In this document: positions 1 through 7,261 of the stretch, piece after piece | How positions within the stretch are numbered: the stretch's first letter is position 1 | How the letters are laid out: each line of letters opens with the position of its first letter | NCBI GenBank assembly: GCA_027066935.1 | Contig: JAMOMX010000077.1 | Span: forward strand, 1-16,708 | Origin: Sulfurimonas sp. | GTDB taxonomy: Bacteria > Campylobacterota > Campylobacteria > Campylobacterales > Sulfurimonadaceae | DNA: 16,708 bases | Reading direction: 5' to 3' | Program-made: the position numbers and the translations under genes | Notes under the pieces: model-generated | Databases searched by the model: none | What the model saw: only the letters and a program-made list of their open reading frames with translations | What the model was told of the DNA's origin: nothing

Positions 1-531
1 TATAAATATAAAATAGTTGAATTAGAGCCTAAAAAAGCAACTTTAGAGCTTTTAAATTCAGAATTATCAGAAGTAAAAGCTAAAAGAGATTTACATATTG
101 GGTGGTGTAAAATCGATATTAAAAGTATTGAAAAAATCCTTCCAAGTTTAAGTGAGATTGGAGTAAAAAAGATAACTTTTATAGATTGTGAACGCTCACA
201 AAGAAATATCAAATTAGATTTTAAAAGATTTGATAGAATTTTAGAAACTTCAATGCAACAATGTGGCTCAACTCAAAAAATAGAGTTAGAGAGATCAAAA
301 AGTTTAGAAGAGTTTATAAAATTAAACCCAGATGCTAAAGTGTTTGATTTTGCAGAAAAAATACTGCATAGCGAGGATGAGATAAAAACTGTAATCATAG
401 GTTGTGAGGGTGGCTTTTCCTCTAAAGAAAAAGAGTTTTTTTCATCACTTGAAGTTTTTAGACTAGATACTCAAATGGTTCTTCGGAGTGAGAGTGCTGT
501 TATGGCAGTTGCATCTAAGCTTTTACTTTGA
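1..531 (+). CDS. rsmE: 16S rRNA (uracil1498-N3)-methyltransferase RsmE, 5'-truncated by window
   Basis: The reading frame is open from the first base to the TGA at 529-531, giving 176 residues of what is normally a 220-250 residue protein; the N-terminal PUA-like part lies outside the window. RsmE methylates N3 of U1498 in 16S rRNA using SAM. The C-terminal SPOUT (trefoil-knot) signatures are visible: IIGCEGGFS at fragment residues 132-140 (family consensus IGPEGG, here Cys replaces Pro) and VLRSESAVMA near 159-168, the SAM-binding knot. An internal ATG at 253 is not the real start because the upstream codons read as RsmE-like protein. It is followed 5 bases after the stop by a palindrome. 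Its expected neighbour rpmE lies about 3 kb downstream, separated by two minus-strand genes. The family call is firm. Confidence 0.9.
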   Translation, partial: YKYKIVELEPKKATLELLNSELSEVKAKRDLHIGWCKIDIKSIEKILPSLSEIGVKKITFIDCERSQRNIKLDFKRFDRILETSMQQCGSTQKIELERSKSLEEFIKLNPDAKVFDFAEKILHSEDEIKTVIIGCEGGFSSKEKEFFSSLEVFRLDTQMVLRSESAVMAVASKLLL

Positions 532-536
532 GGGAG

Positions 537-557
537 ATCCTGAATTAAGTTGAGGAT
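537..557. repeat. REP-like imperfect palindrome just after rsmE
   Basis: ATCCT (537-541) pairs with AGGAT (553-557). Inside it a G542/G552 mismatch is followed by AA (543-544) pairing with TT (550-551), leaving a 5-base loop. If base 552 were C, this would be a perfect 8-bp stem with a TTAAG loop, resembling the ATCCTGAA...TTCAGGAT palindromes dispersed in many proteobacterial genomes. There is no T-run after it, so a terminator role is doubtful. The family assignment is from memory. Confidence 0.4.
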
Positions 558-706
558 GATAAAGTGCTTTTGGAATGTTCTGTGTTTAAAGTCAAGTAAA
601 ACTATAATTTAAGATAAGTTTATATCTATTAGGTTTATGCTTTTACATACTATATAAAATCTGTAATTATGTGATGGCTTAGAGATGAATTTAGTTTTAT
701 AATATA

Positions 707-737
707 GAGACTGGAAATTTGGTTATTTCACAGTCTC
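707..737. repeat. Palindromic repeat, left copy; possible terminator of the DUF3015 gene
   Basis: GAGACTG (707-713) pairs with CAGTCTC (731-737), and GAAAT (714-718) pairs with ATTTC (725-729). A730 is bulged and the loop is 719-724. Bases 721-735 (GGTTATTTCACAGTC) occur as an exact reverse complement at 3198-3212. Compared with that copy, this one looks like GAGACTG(T)GGTTATTTCACAGTCTC in which the T is replaced by GAAATTT, as if 6 bases were gained. It sits between the convergent ends of rsmE and the DUF3015 gene and could end the latter transcript, but no clear T-run follows on either strand. Confidence 0.6.
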
Positions 738-758
738 GTAATTTGAAAGTGGTATCTA

Positions 759-1205
759 TTATAGAGAAGTGGTTGAAATATTGTCTAGTACATCAGACAT
801 CTTTACATTTTTACTTGTATAGATAGAGTTGTAGTTATATTGTAATGCAGCAGAAAATTGAGCTTTATCTTCAACCATTAAAAGTTCAGCTAGTGTATCT
901 AAAGATTCACCATGACCAAAAGCGATCTCTTTTGCCAATATATCCATATTTGAAGCTACAAATTCTTCAGCTCTTTCATTCATAACAAACTTAGTTTTTT
1001 CACAACCTAATGTTCCTGAAGTGATACCAAAAGTTTGATTTCCTGAAGTAGCATTAGTAGTTGCTTGAAGGGCAAGCAACACAGCTGATGAGTCATCTTT
1101 GATTATCATTGAACCAAGACCACATCCTGTTTGAGAGTTTACGCCTGCAAATGCAGTTGAACTTAAAGCAATTATAGCAGCTAGACTTATTAAAATTTTT
1201 TTCAT
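759..1205 (-). CDS. Secreted DUF3015-family protein
   Basis: This is a 148-residue protein with a textbook Sec signal peptide: MKK, a hydrophobic core, and AFA ending at residue 20. The predicted mature protein therefore starts at Gly21 and is periplasmic or exported. The mature part carries CGLG (Cys28) and TSGTLGCEK (Cys68), which could form one disulfide, followed by a helical stretch containing NMDILAKEIAFGHGESLDTLAELL. This layout matches my recollection of DUF3015, a family of about 150-160 residues with no assigned function. A clear ribosome site (AAGGAT) lies a few bases before the ATG on the minus strand, which supports this start. The gene stands alone, 123 bases after the stop of the DUF4105 gene on the same strand, so it may have its own promoter in that gap. 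No function can be assigned. Confidence 0.75.
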   Translation of the reverse strand: MKKILISLAAIIALSSTAFAGVNSQTGCGLGSMIIKDDSSAVLLALQATTNATSGNQTFGITSGTLGCEKTKFVMNERAEEFVASNMDILAKEIAFGHGESLDTLAELLMVEDKAQFSAALQYNYNSIYTSKNVKMSDVLDNISTTSL

Positions 1206-1328
1206 ATATTATCCTTTTAGATTAATGTTGCGTTAATTCTATAACTATTTATCTTAAGAGTTTATTAATACCACAATAACTTCATACTAAACTAGACAAT
1301 AAGCTAAATTACTCTACTGCATCTTAGC

Positions 1329-3167
1329 TTAAAAATAAAAATTTAACATAACTTTGAATGTTTCTTCATCTTGATTAATTTTATCAATGTATCTTGATTT
1401 ATAGTTATACTTAAATTTTAACTCTAGATTTTGAGATAAATTTATACTTTGTGATAGGTTTAGTAAATATTGTATTTTTGAATCATCATATATTCTACTA
1501 GTACCTTCAATATTTATATTTGTCCAAGAAAAATCATCAATTATCAATCCAATACTACTTCCAATACCGAAAGAAATTCCATTATATAAATATGCAAATG
1601 GATCAAACATTGTATATATATATCCTATTTTTGATCCCCAACTAAAACCAAATCCAGCGCTAGCCAAAAAGTTTGCTTGATTGTCTTGTAAAATATCTCT
1701 ATCAAAACCAAATTTTGTTCGCCAAGATAAACTATCAAAGAATTCACTTCTTTGCGCAAGCGACACAATAGAAAGTATTGTAGCTTCTTCTATTTGAAAT
1801 ATTTTTTCATTTTTTATTTTTGAATATGACAATTCTAAGTTCAAAAATTCAATTTGAGTCCCACGCAAAAAACCATGTTGGATATCTTCTAAATCATGAT
1901 ATCCTGGACGGATACCAATAAAGCCAATTTGTTCTTTATCTCTAAAACCAAATCCTGAGGTAACCCTTATTGCCCTATGACTTTCTATGGGATTCGGTGG
2001 TATATTAAATTCCAGTATTTTACCTTTTGAAAGGTTTGCTCTTGCCATAGATAAGCTGTAAAATAATTTTAAATAATCTTCTTTATTCATTGAATTTTTT
2101 TTATATGAGTACTCTAAAAATTCAATTGCAGCTTCAAAAATATATTGCTTTTGCTCAAGTTCAATTGACTTGTCGTCTAATAGATATTGTAAACTTATTT
2201 CACCATTTAATAATTTTTTTGGTATTATTAAATTATTAGAATTAAGCAGTTTCTCATACTTTAGCAATACAGTTCTTTTTGAAGGACGATAATATTTTTG
2301 AGAAATCAGGCCCTCCTCTTTTAAGGCATGAATAGTTTCAAGAGGCATCACTTCAAAATAAAAATATTTCCTAAGACTAATACTAGGTCTTGCTGATTCA
2401 ATAAGCCAAAGCATGTTATACGAACAATTTTCAGTTAAAAAATAATAGTGTGAATTTGTACCATTTAATTCCCATATATGATCTAACATTATTTTAGTTT
2501 CTTCTTCATTTAAATTTAGATCATATTCCCAAATATCGCGTTGTTCACCGTCTCGATACTCTTTTAATTTTTCATAATATGGCAATAATGAGTATTTTCC
2601 ATAATAACCACCAAAAAGACCTTTTATGGCAAATGAAAAACCATTTTCTTTTTTTGGATCAGCATCAGCAGCATAATTTACAGCATATGATAAAAGTTTA
2701 GAATTATGCTTAGAGTTTATTCTTAAAAAGGTATGTCCAAACATTGAAGCGGGAGAATTTATGTGAGCTGCTGGAAAAACCATAGTGGCGGATGTTGGTT
2801 CTAATTTCTTCATAACCAAATCATAATCTTTACAAACTACGCTTGGTAAATTATCAATATTAAGTTTTTTAACTAACCATTTTTTTCTAGCAGGAAACTT
2901 ACAAGCTGTAGAGTTGTCATCAAAAATAGATTCATTTGTTAGCGCGTCTATCGTAGCTTCAAGTTCTGCATTTGGATCTATATGCCCATTATCAGCAAAA
3001 AAGAAATTTGGATCATCTATCTCACTTTCTCCATCACTAAAATGTAATAAGATATGCCAATATCTTTGATTCGATAGATCTAATTCTTTGGCACGATGTT
3101 TATATATCTCACTTGAGGCAAAAATATTGATTGATAATATAATAAGGAGGATTGATTTAATTAATAT
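1329..3167 (-). CDS. DUF4105 / Lnb N-terminal periplasmic domain protein, with non-canonical ATA start
   Basis: From an in-frame TTG at 2819 the frame encodes 496 residues, but it stays open upstream to a stop at 3177-3179. The added residues form a signal peptide (ILIKSILLIILSINIFASSE). No ATG, GTG or TTG lies in that stretch. ATA at 3165-3167 has AGGA 7 bases before it, so I take it as the start, giving 612 residues, close to usual for DUF4105 proteins. SMFGHTFLRI (His145) and TENCSYN (Cys248) are conserved-looking and suggest a Cys/His papain-like or NlpC/P60-type site; that is inference. The C-terminal third is rich in alternating aromatic and polar strands and ends in Phe-Tyr-Phe, which resembles an outer-membrane beta-barrel ending. 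The protein is probably envelope-located; its substrate is unknown. ATA could be a decayed ATG. Confidence 0.7.
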   Translation of the reverse strand: MLIKSILLIILSINIFASSEIYKHRAKELDLSNQRYWHILLHFSDGESEIDDPNFFFADNGHIDPNAELEATIDALTNESIFDDNSTACKFPARKKWLVKKLNIDNLPSVVCKDYDLVMKKLEPTSATMVFPAAHINSPASMFGHTFLRINSKHNSKLLSYAVNYAADADPKKENGFSFAIKGLFGGYYGKYSLLPYYEKLKEYRDGEQRDIWEYDLNLNEEETKIMLDHIWELNGTNSHYYFLTENCSYNMLWLIESARPSISLRKYFYFEVMPLETIHALKEEGLISQKYYRPSKRTVLLKYEKLLNSNNLIIPKKLLNGEISLQYLLDDKSIELEQKQYIFEAAIEFLEYSYKKNSMNKEDYLKLFYSLSMARANLSKGKILEFNIPPNPIESHRAIRVTSGFGFRDKEQIGFIGIRPGYHDLEDIQHGFLRGTQIEFLNLELSYSKIKNEKIFQIEEATILSIVSLAQRSEFFDSLSWRTKFGFDRDILQDNQANFLASAGFGFSWGSKIGYIYTMFDPFAYLYNGISFGIGSSIGLIIDDFSWTNINIEGTSRIYDDSKIQYLLNLSQSINLSQNLELKFKYNYKSRYIDKINQDEETFKVMLNFYF

Positions 3168-3197
3168 GAAGTTTTCCTATACGTTCCTAAGTTTTGT

Positions 3198-3218
3198 GAC
3201 TGTGAAATAACCACAGTC
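3198..3218. repeat. Palindromic repeat, right (inverted) copy
   Basis: GACTGTG (3198-3204) pairs perfectly with CACAGTC (3212-3218) around a 7-base loop. Bases 3198-3212 are the exact reverse complement of 721-735, so the two copies face each other across the DUF3015/DUF4105 block. If the minus-strand promoter proposed at 3249-3277 is right, the hairpin is in the 5' leader of the DUF4105 mRNA. No T-run follows on either strand, so it is not an obvious terminator. Confidence 0.65.
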
Positions 3219-3248
3219 CCATTGCCTAAAAGCAACTTTTATTTTATA

Positions 3249-3277
3249 ATTATACATTTTTTATTTTTAAATACAAA
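3249..3277 (-). promoter_or_regulatory. Candidate promoter of the DUF4105 gene
   Basis: On the minus strand, TGTATAAT gives an extended -10 (TATAAT, bases 3254-3249), preceded by a 17-base spacer and TTTGTA (3277-3272) as a half-matching -35. Transcription would start near 3242, about 75 bases before the proposed ATA start. The local AT richness raises the chance of a random match. Confidence 0.4.
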
Positions 3278-3382
3278 TATAAAATTATTTTCTAAAAAAT
3301 CCCATATCCTGTTTTTATTAGCAATTTTTATTCCTACTTTTTGATTTTCAGTGGAGAGTTATGGGAGGTGGTAATTTCAACC

Positions 3383-3411
3383 TTGATTTGGAATCTAAAT
3401 TTAGGTATAAT
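3383..3411 (+). promoter_or_regulatory. Sigma70-type promoter of rpmE
   Basis: TTGATT (3383-3388), a 17-base spacer and a perfect TATAAT (3406-3411) form a near-consensus housekeeping promoter. The transcript would begin around 3418, leaving a leader of about 77 bases that includes the hairpin at 3425-3444. This would probably drive rpmE and rsmI together. Confidence 0.65.
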
Positions 3412-3424
3412 TCTGTTTCTAAAA

Positions 3425-3444
3425 AATCCGCACCCATACGGATT
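3425..3444 (+). promoter_or_regulatory. Leader hairpin upstream of rpmE
   Basis: AATCCG (3425-3430) pairs perfectly with CGGATT (3439-3444) around the loop CACCCATA. It lies a few bases after the predicted transcription start and about 50 bases before the rpmE ATG. L31 genes in several phyla have leaders bound by L31 for autogenous control, so this hairpin is a candidate for such a site here. Read on the minus strand it would be a hairpin followed by TTTTTT, but no minus-strand gene ends nearby. Confidence 0.4.
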
Positions 3445-3494
3445 AAAAAAATATATAGATATTCGCAAATTACCGAGTATCAAAAGGCAAAAAA

Positions 3495-3695
3495 ATGAAA
3501 AAAGATCTTCATCCTAACTTAGTAACTTGTACAGTAACTTGTGCATGTGGAAACAGCTTTGAAAATAAAAGTCAAAATGATACAATGAGAATTGATATTT
3601 GTAGTGAATGTCATCCATTTTTTACAGGTTCTGAGCGTATGGTAGATACTGCTGGAAGAATTGAGAAATTCAACGCACGTTACGCTAAAAAATAG
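3495..3695 (+). CDS. rpmE: 50S ribosomal protein L31, zinc-binding form
   Basis: This is a 66-residue protein starting MKKDLHPN, like E. coli L31 (MKKDIHP). The zinc-ribbon cysteines are present in CACGNSF and CSECHPF, followed by the hallmark FFTGSERMVDTAGRIEKFNARY, so this is the zinc-binding (C+) type rather than the zinc-free paralogue. L31 bridges the large and small ribosomal subunits. The start is supported by AAGG seven bases before the ATG. The gene sits 25 bases before rsmI and is probably co-transcribed with it from the promoter at 3383-3411. Zinc-binding L31 is often a zinc reserve under Zur control, but I see no recognisable Zur operator here. Confidence 0.95.
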   Translation: MKKDLHPNLVTCTVTCACGNSFENKSQNDTMRIDICSECHPFFTGSERMVDTAGRIEKFNARYAKK

Positions 3696-3720
3696 TTAGT
3701 ATGATAGATGGTAATTTCTT

Positions 3721-4536
3721 TTGCTATCTTTAGTTCCAACACCAATTGGAAATATAGGCGATATATCACTTAGAGCGATAGAGCTTTTAAGTGATGCAGA
3801 TATACTTCTTTGCGAGGATACTCGTGTTACAAAAAAACTAATCCATATTTTAAAAGAGCGTTATAACACTACTTTTAAAGAAAATCAAGAATTTATTCCA
3901 CTTCATTCACATAATGAAAAATCTTTTGTTGAAAAATTAGAACCATCTTTTTTTGAGCAAAATGTTATTTATGCAAGTGATGCTGGTATGGCTGGAGTGA
4001 GTGACCCTGGACAACTTTTAGTTCGTTACTGCATTGATAATGATGTTAAGTATGATGTTATACCAGGTGCAAATGCAGTTTTAACAGCTTTTGTAGCTAG
4101 TGGATTTGTAGAGACACAAATGCTATTTTGGGGATTTTTACCACATAAAGGTAAAGATAGAGCAGCATCTTTACAAGGTGCTTTAAACAATGGTTTTACA
4201 ACAATTCTTTATGAATCTCCACACAGATTAGAGAAATTTTTAAATGAGATGAAAGAATTAGAGCCAACTAGAGAGATATTTTTAGCAAAAGAGTTAACAA
4301 AAAAATATCAAAGATATGTTAGTGGTTATGCTAATGATATTTTAAAAAAACTAGATGGAAATTTTCGTGGAGAGTGGGTAGTTGTTATTAAAGCAAATAT
4401 TGCTCAAAATCCAAGTGCCATAACTCAAAAGGATATATTATCATTAGATATTCCAAAAAAATTGCAGGCAAAACTGATTTGTAAAATAACAAACGAAAAT
4501 ACAAAAGCTTGTTATAAAAGGTTGCTGAGTCTATAA
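3721..4536 (+). CDS. rsmI: 16S rRNA (cytidine1402-2'-O)-methyltransferase RsmI
   Basis: This 271-residue tetrapyrrole-methylase-fold enzyme 2'-O-methylates C1402 in the 16S rRNA decoding centre. Family signatures are present: LVPTPIGNIGDISLRA at the N-terminus, LLCEDTRVTKKL near residues 29-40, YASDAGMAGVSDPGQLLV in the SAM-binding region, VIPGANAVLTAF, and LYESPHRLEKFL. The length is normal for the family. The start is TTG at 3721: an in-frame TAA lies only 9 bases upstream (3712-3714) and no ATG/GTG fits, so TTG is the only reasonable choice. The ribosome site is weak. It follows rpmE by 25 bases on the same strand. In Campylobacter, as I recall, rlmB adjoins this gene; here the next gene is convergent and belongs to the polyketide cluster. 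Confidence 0.95.
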   Translation: MLSLVPTPIGNIGDISLRAIELLSDADILLCEDTRVTKKLIHILKERYNTTFKENQEFIPLHSHNEKSFVEKLEPSFFEQNVIYASDAGMAGVSDPGQLLVRYCIDNDVKYDVIPGANAVLTAFVASGFVETQMLFWGFLPHKGKDRAASLQGALNNGFTTILYESPHRLEKFLNEMKELEPTREIFLAKELTKKYQRYVSGYANDILKKLDGNFRGEWVVVIKANIAQNPSAITQKDILSLDIPKKLQAKLICKITNENTKACYKRLLSL

Positions 4537-4562
4537 ACTTAATGGTGAAGTTGATTTTTTTT
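4536..4562 (+). terminator. Weak intrinsic terminator after rsmI
   Basis: AACTT (4536-4540) pairs with AAGTT (4548-4552) around a 7-base loop, followed after GA by eight consecutive T (4555-4562). The stem is short and AT-rich, so efficiency is uncertain, but position and T-run fit the end of the rpmE-rsmI transcript. No comparable terminator for the opposing operon is visible in the gap. Confidence 0.45.
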
Positions 4563-4593
4563 CATAGATGGGACTTAAAGTATTAAAATTTAT

Positions 4594-6024
4594 TTAGATT
4601 TTTTTATTAAACTTAGTAGCAAGGATTGCTAAACCAAAACGTAATAATCTTTTTAGGTGAGTAAGATTGCAAAGAGACATTTTTGTATAATACCAAAGTA
4701 TTTGAGGTCTTTTGTAAAAACCTGTAAGAATCTCTTGATACTCTTTATCTAATTCCTCTTCAGTGAACCCCTCCGCTTTATATACAAAATTCATACCATT
4801 TAATCTCTCCCAATCTGACTCTATAATAGATGCACCATAAAGTTTTCTGTATATTGGAGAACCAGGATATGGTGTAAATTTTGAGAGATTCATAGTTGTT
4901 AGAGGTATATTTTTAACAAACTCTTTTGTTTCATTTATAGTTTCTTGAGTTTCACCAGGGTAGCCTAACATCAACAAGCCTTTTACCCGTATTCCAACTT
5001 CATGAGTCCATTTTACAGCTTGGATAGCTGTTTCTACCTTTTGAGATTTTTTCATCTCATCTAAAAGCCAATCAGATCCACTCTCTAATCCAAAACTTAT
5101 CTCCCAGCATCCAGCTTGCTTCATCAAAGCTAATGTACTAGGCTTTACAGTATTTACTCTTGCTGTACAAGACCAAGTCATATCTATTGGGTTTTTGATT
5201 AAAAGTTTTGAGAAGTCTTGAACTCTTTGGTTGTGTGCTACAAATAAATCATCTATAAATTGAAGATGCTTTATTCCATAAGTTTCACTTAGATGTTTCA
5301 TGATATCATAAACTCTTTGTGGAGAGTTATAACGAATTTTTGCGCCAAATGTAGAAGTATCACAAAATTCACAAAGAAATGGACAACCGCGTGAAGCTGA
5401 ATATGTAGCAACAGGTGCGCGGGGATAATCATAAATAGCTGGTAGATATGCCTCTGGAAATTTTGGTAGTAAATCCCAAGCTGGCATAGGTAGTGAATCT
5501 AAATCTTCAATATCTTTAGGTCTTTGTGTCCGTCTTATGGAGCTATCTTTATCTCTATAGATAATTCCATCAATATTCTCTAAGGATTTTTTATTTTCAA
5601 TACTATAAAGTAGCTTTTCTAAAATCAATTCACCTTCATTGATTACAGCTACATCAAAGTCACTAAATCTATCCATTGTTTCATAACCCATTGATGACAT
5701 ATGTGGACCACCAACTAAGATTATTATTTCAGGTGCTCTCTTTTTAATAATTTGTGCAATTATTCCAGCATTAAAAACACCAACTGTAAAAAGGGTAATA
5801 CCAATAAACTTTGGTTTTTTTTCTAGTAAAATATGTGCAACTTCTTCTGGGGAGTAGTTTTCTAAATCACTCTCAATTATCTCTGTTTCATAGCCAATCT
5901 CTCTTGCCTTTGCTGCAAGAAGTAAAAGACCGATAGAGGGTGACCTATTTGTAATGTGTCGTAAAAAATCAGTCCCCTCTGTCGCTTGAGTATAGGGAGG
6001 ATTTACAAATATTATCTTACCCAT
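4594..6024 (-). CDS. B12-binding domain radical SAM enzyme
   Basis: This 476-residue protein has an N-terminal cobalamin-binding fold: residues 1-10 MGKIIFVNPP, ILVGGPHMS near 102-110, and VINEGE at 127-132. A radical SAM core follows, with CPFLCEFC (Cys214, Cys218, Cys221; the CX3CX2C cluster motif). Later signatures include WEISFGLESGS, LLMLGYPGETQET and KFTPYPGSPIY. Members of this class (for example BchE, HpnJ-like and many B12 methylases) catalyse C-methylation or ring chemistry using cobalamin and a 4Fe-4S cluster. The DxHxxG histidine is not apparent, which is common in this class. It is the last gene of the minus-strand operon, 13 bases after the ketosynthase stop. By context I infer a tailoring step on the aryl/polyene chain, such as methylation; the substrate is not known from sequence. 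Confidence 0.85.
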   Translation of the reverse strand: MGKIIFVNPPYTQATEGTDFLRHITNRSPSIGLLLLAAKAREIGYETEIIESDLENYSPEEVAHILLEKKPKFIGITLFTVGVFNAGIIAQIIKKRAPEIIILVGGPHMSSMGYETMDRFSDFDVAVINEGELILEKLLYSIENKKSLENIDGIIYRDKDSSIRRTQRPKDIEDLDSLPMPAWDLLPKFPEAYLPAIYDYPRAPVATYSASRGCPFLCEFCDTSTFGAKIRYNSPQRVYDIMKHLSETYGIKHLQFIDDLFVAHNQRVQDFSKLLIKNPIDMTWSCTARVNTVKPSTLALMKQAGCWEISFGLESGSDWLLDEMKKSQKVETAIQAVKWTHEVGIRVKGLLMLGYPGETQETINETKEFVKNIPLTTMNLSKFTPYPGSPIYRKLYGASIIESDWERLNGMNFVYKAEGFTEEELDKEYQEILTGFYKRPQILWYYTKMSLCNLTHLKRLLRFGLAILATKFNKKI

Positions 6025-6037
6025 TTATACTCTTTAA

Positions 6038-7261
6038 TTATTGATATTTCTTAAAAATAAGTGAAGTATTTATCCCACCAAAGGCGAAATTATTGTTCAT
6101 CACTATGCTTACATTTTTAGTAGTATTTTTACCTAAAACATTTATGGGTGCACAATCAGGATCAAGTGTTTTAAAATTCATAGTCTTTGGAAGAAATGAT
6201 TCACGCAATGCCATCAAACAAATAATACTCTCAACAACACCACAACCACCAAGGAGATGACCCATATGACCCTTTGTACTACTAATAGGGGTATTTGAAC
6301 CAAAAAGTGAATAAGTAGCGTGACTCTCAGCAATATCACCACGAGCAGTTGCAGTTGCATGAGCATTGATATACTCAATATCATCTGCATTTAGGTTAGC
6401 ATCATCAAGTGAACTTTGCATAACTTGACTCATACCCTCTTTTGAGGGTGTCGTTATATGAGAGCCATCACATGAAGTTGCATAACCTATAATCTCTCCA
6501 TATATTTTAGCACCACGCGCAAGTGCATGTTCTAACTCTTCTAAAACGATAGCCCCACTTCCCTCACTTACAACTAAACCATCACGTGATTCATCAAAAG
6601 GTTTTGAAGAAAGATGTGGTGCATCTGCATGTTTTGTAGAAGCTGCTGCCATTACATCAAATACACCAGCTGAGAGATAGTGATGTTCTTCACTTCCACC
6701 ACAAATCATAATATCACTCATTCCGTACTTAACACTCTCATAGCCAGCACCAATACCTTGAGCTGAAGATGTGCAAGCTGAACAAGTTGGAATATTACGA
6801 CCTTTAATACCAAACATTTGAGCTAAATTTGCAGCAACTGTATGACTCATCATCTTTAAAAATGCCATAGAGTTTTGACCTCGAAAACTCATTTTTTCTT
6901 TTACTTCAGGAACATACTCAAACATAGTTTCATTTCCACCCATAGTTGAGCCAAATGCTAAACCACAACGAGGCGTTGAAAGCAGTTCTTCACTAAGACC
7001 AGCATCAGATATAGCTTCTGTAGTTGATACTGCCGCTAATTGTGCTACACGCCCCATTGAACGACGATATTTTCTTGGAATTTTTTTTAAATCAACATCT
7101 TTTACAATTCCAGCTACTTTAGTACCAAGGTTTTTAATCTCTTCCCACTCAGGTATATAGACAATTCCTGATTTTTCATCTTTTAAACTCTCTAAAAGTT
7201 CATTATAAGAATTTCCTAGTGGTGAATTAAGACCTAAGCCTGTTATAACTACTCTTCTCAT
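6038..7261 (-). CDS. Beta-ketoacyl-ACP synthase (FabF/KAS II-like)
   Basis: This is a 407-residue condensing enzyme with a complete Cys-His-His triad: Cys163 in CSACTSSAQGIG, His301 in INAHATATARGD, and His335 in STKGHMGHLLGG. It would catalyse decarboxylative condensation of malonyl-ACP with an acyl-ACP. The length and thiolase-fold motifs (VITGLGLNSPLG at the start, NNNFAFGGINTSL at the end) are normal for KAS I/II. It overlaps the flavoprotein gene by 4 bases (ATGA), so translation is coupled. Because a separate ketosynthase/CLF pair is present in the operon, this one may act at a different chain length or, like the paired ketosynthases of aryl polyene clusters, at another elongation stage; that is inference. 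It is a biosynthetic paralogue rather than the cell's fatty-acid FabF, judging by context. Confidence 0.9.
   Translation of the reverse strand: MRRVVITGLGLNSPLGNSYNELLESLKDEKSGIVYIPEWEEIKNLGTKVAGIVKDVDLKKIPRKYRRSMGRVAQLAAVSTTEAISDAGLSEELLSTPRCGLAFGSTMGGNETMFEYVPEVKEKMSFRGQNSMAFLKMMSHTVAANLAQMFGIKGRNIPTCSACTSSAQGIGAGYESVKYGMSDIMICGGSEEHHYLSAGVFDVMAAASTKHADAPHLSSKPFDESRDGLVVSEGSGAIVLEELEHALARGAKIYGEIIGYATSCDGSHITTPSKEGMSQVMQSSLDDANLNADDIEYINAHATATARGDIAESHATYSLFGSNTPISSTKGHMGHLLGGCGVVESIICLMALRESFLPKTMNFKTLDPDCAPINVLGKNTTKNVSIVMNNNFAFGGINTSLIFKKYQ

Larger units (their letters stand above)
3168..3494. other. Divergent intergenic region between the DUF4105 gene and rpmE
   Basis: This 327-base gap separates two divergently transcribed genes. 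It holds a palindromic repeat (3198-3218), a candidate minus-strand promoter (3249-3277), a strong candidate plus-strand promoter (3383-3411) and a leader hairpin (3425-3444), each listed separately. The stretch 3278-3380 is AT-rich, and I see no gene or further structure in it. Confidence 0.7.

Noticed and set aside
253..531. A 92-residue ORF starting at ATG 253 as a stand-alone gene
   Set aside because: The same frame is open to base 1 and the upstream residues belong to RsmE, so 253 is an internal methionine.
3421..3444. Minus-strand intrinsic terminator (hairpin followed by TTTTTT)
   Set aside because: No minus-strand gene ends upstream of it; rpmE is on the plus strand, so a leader hairpin is the simpler reading.
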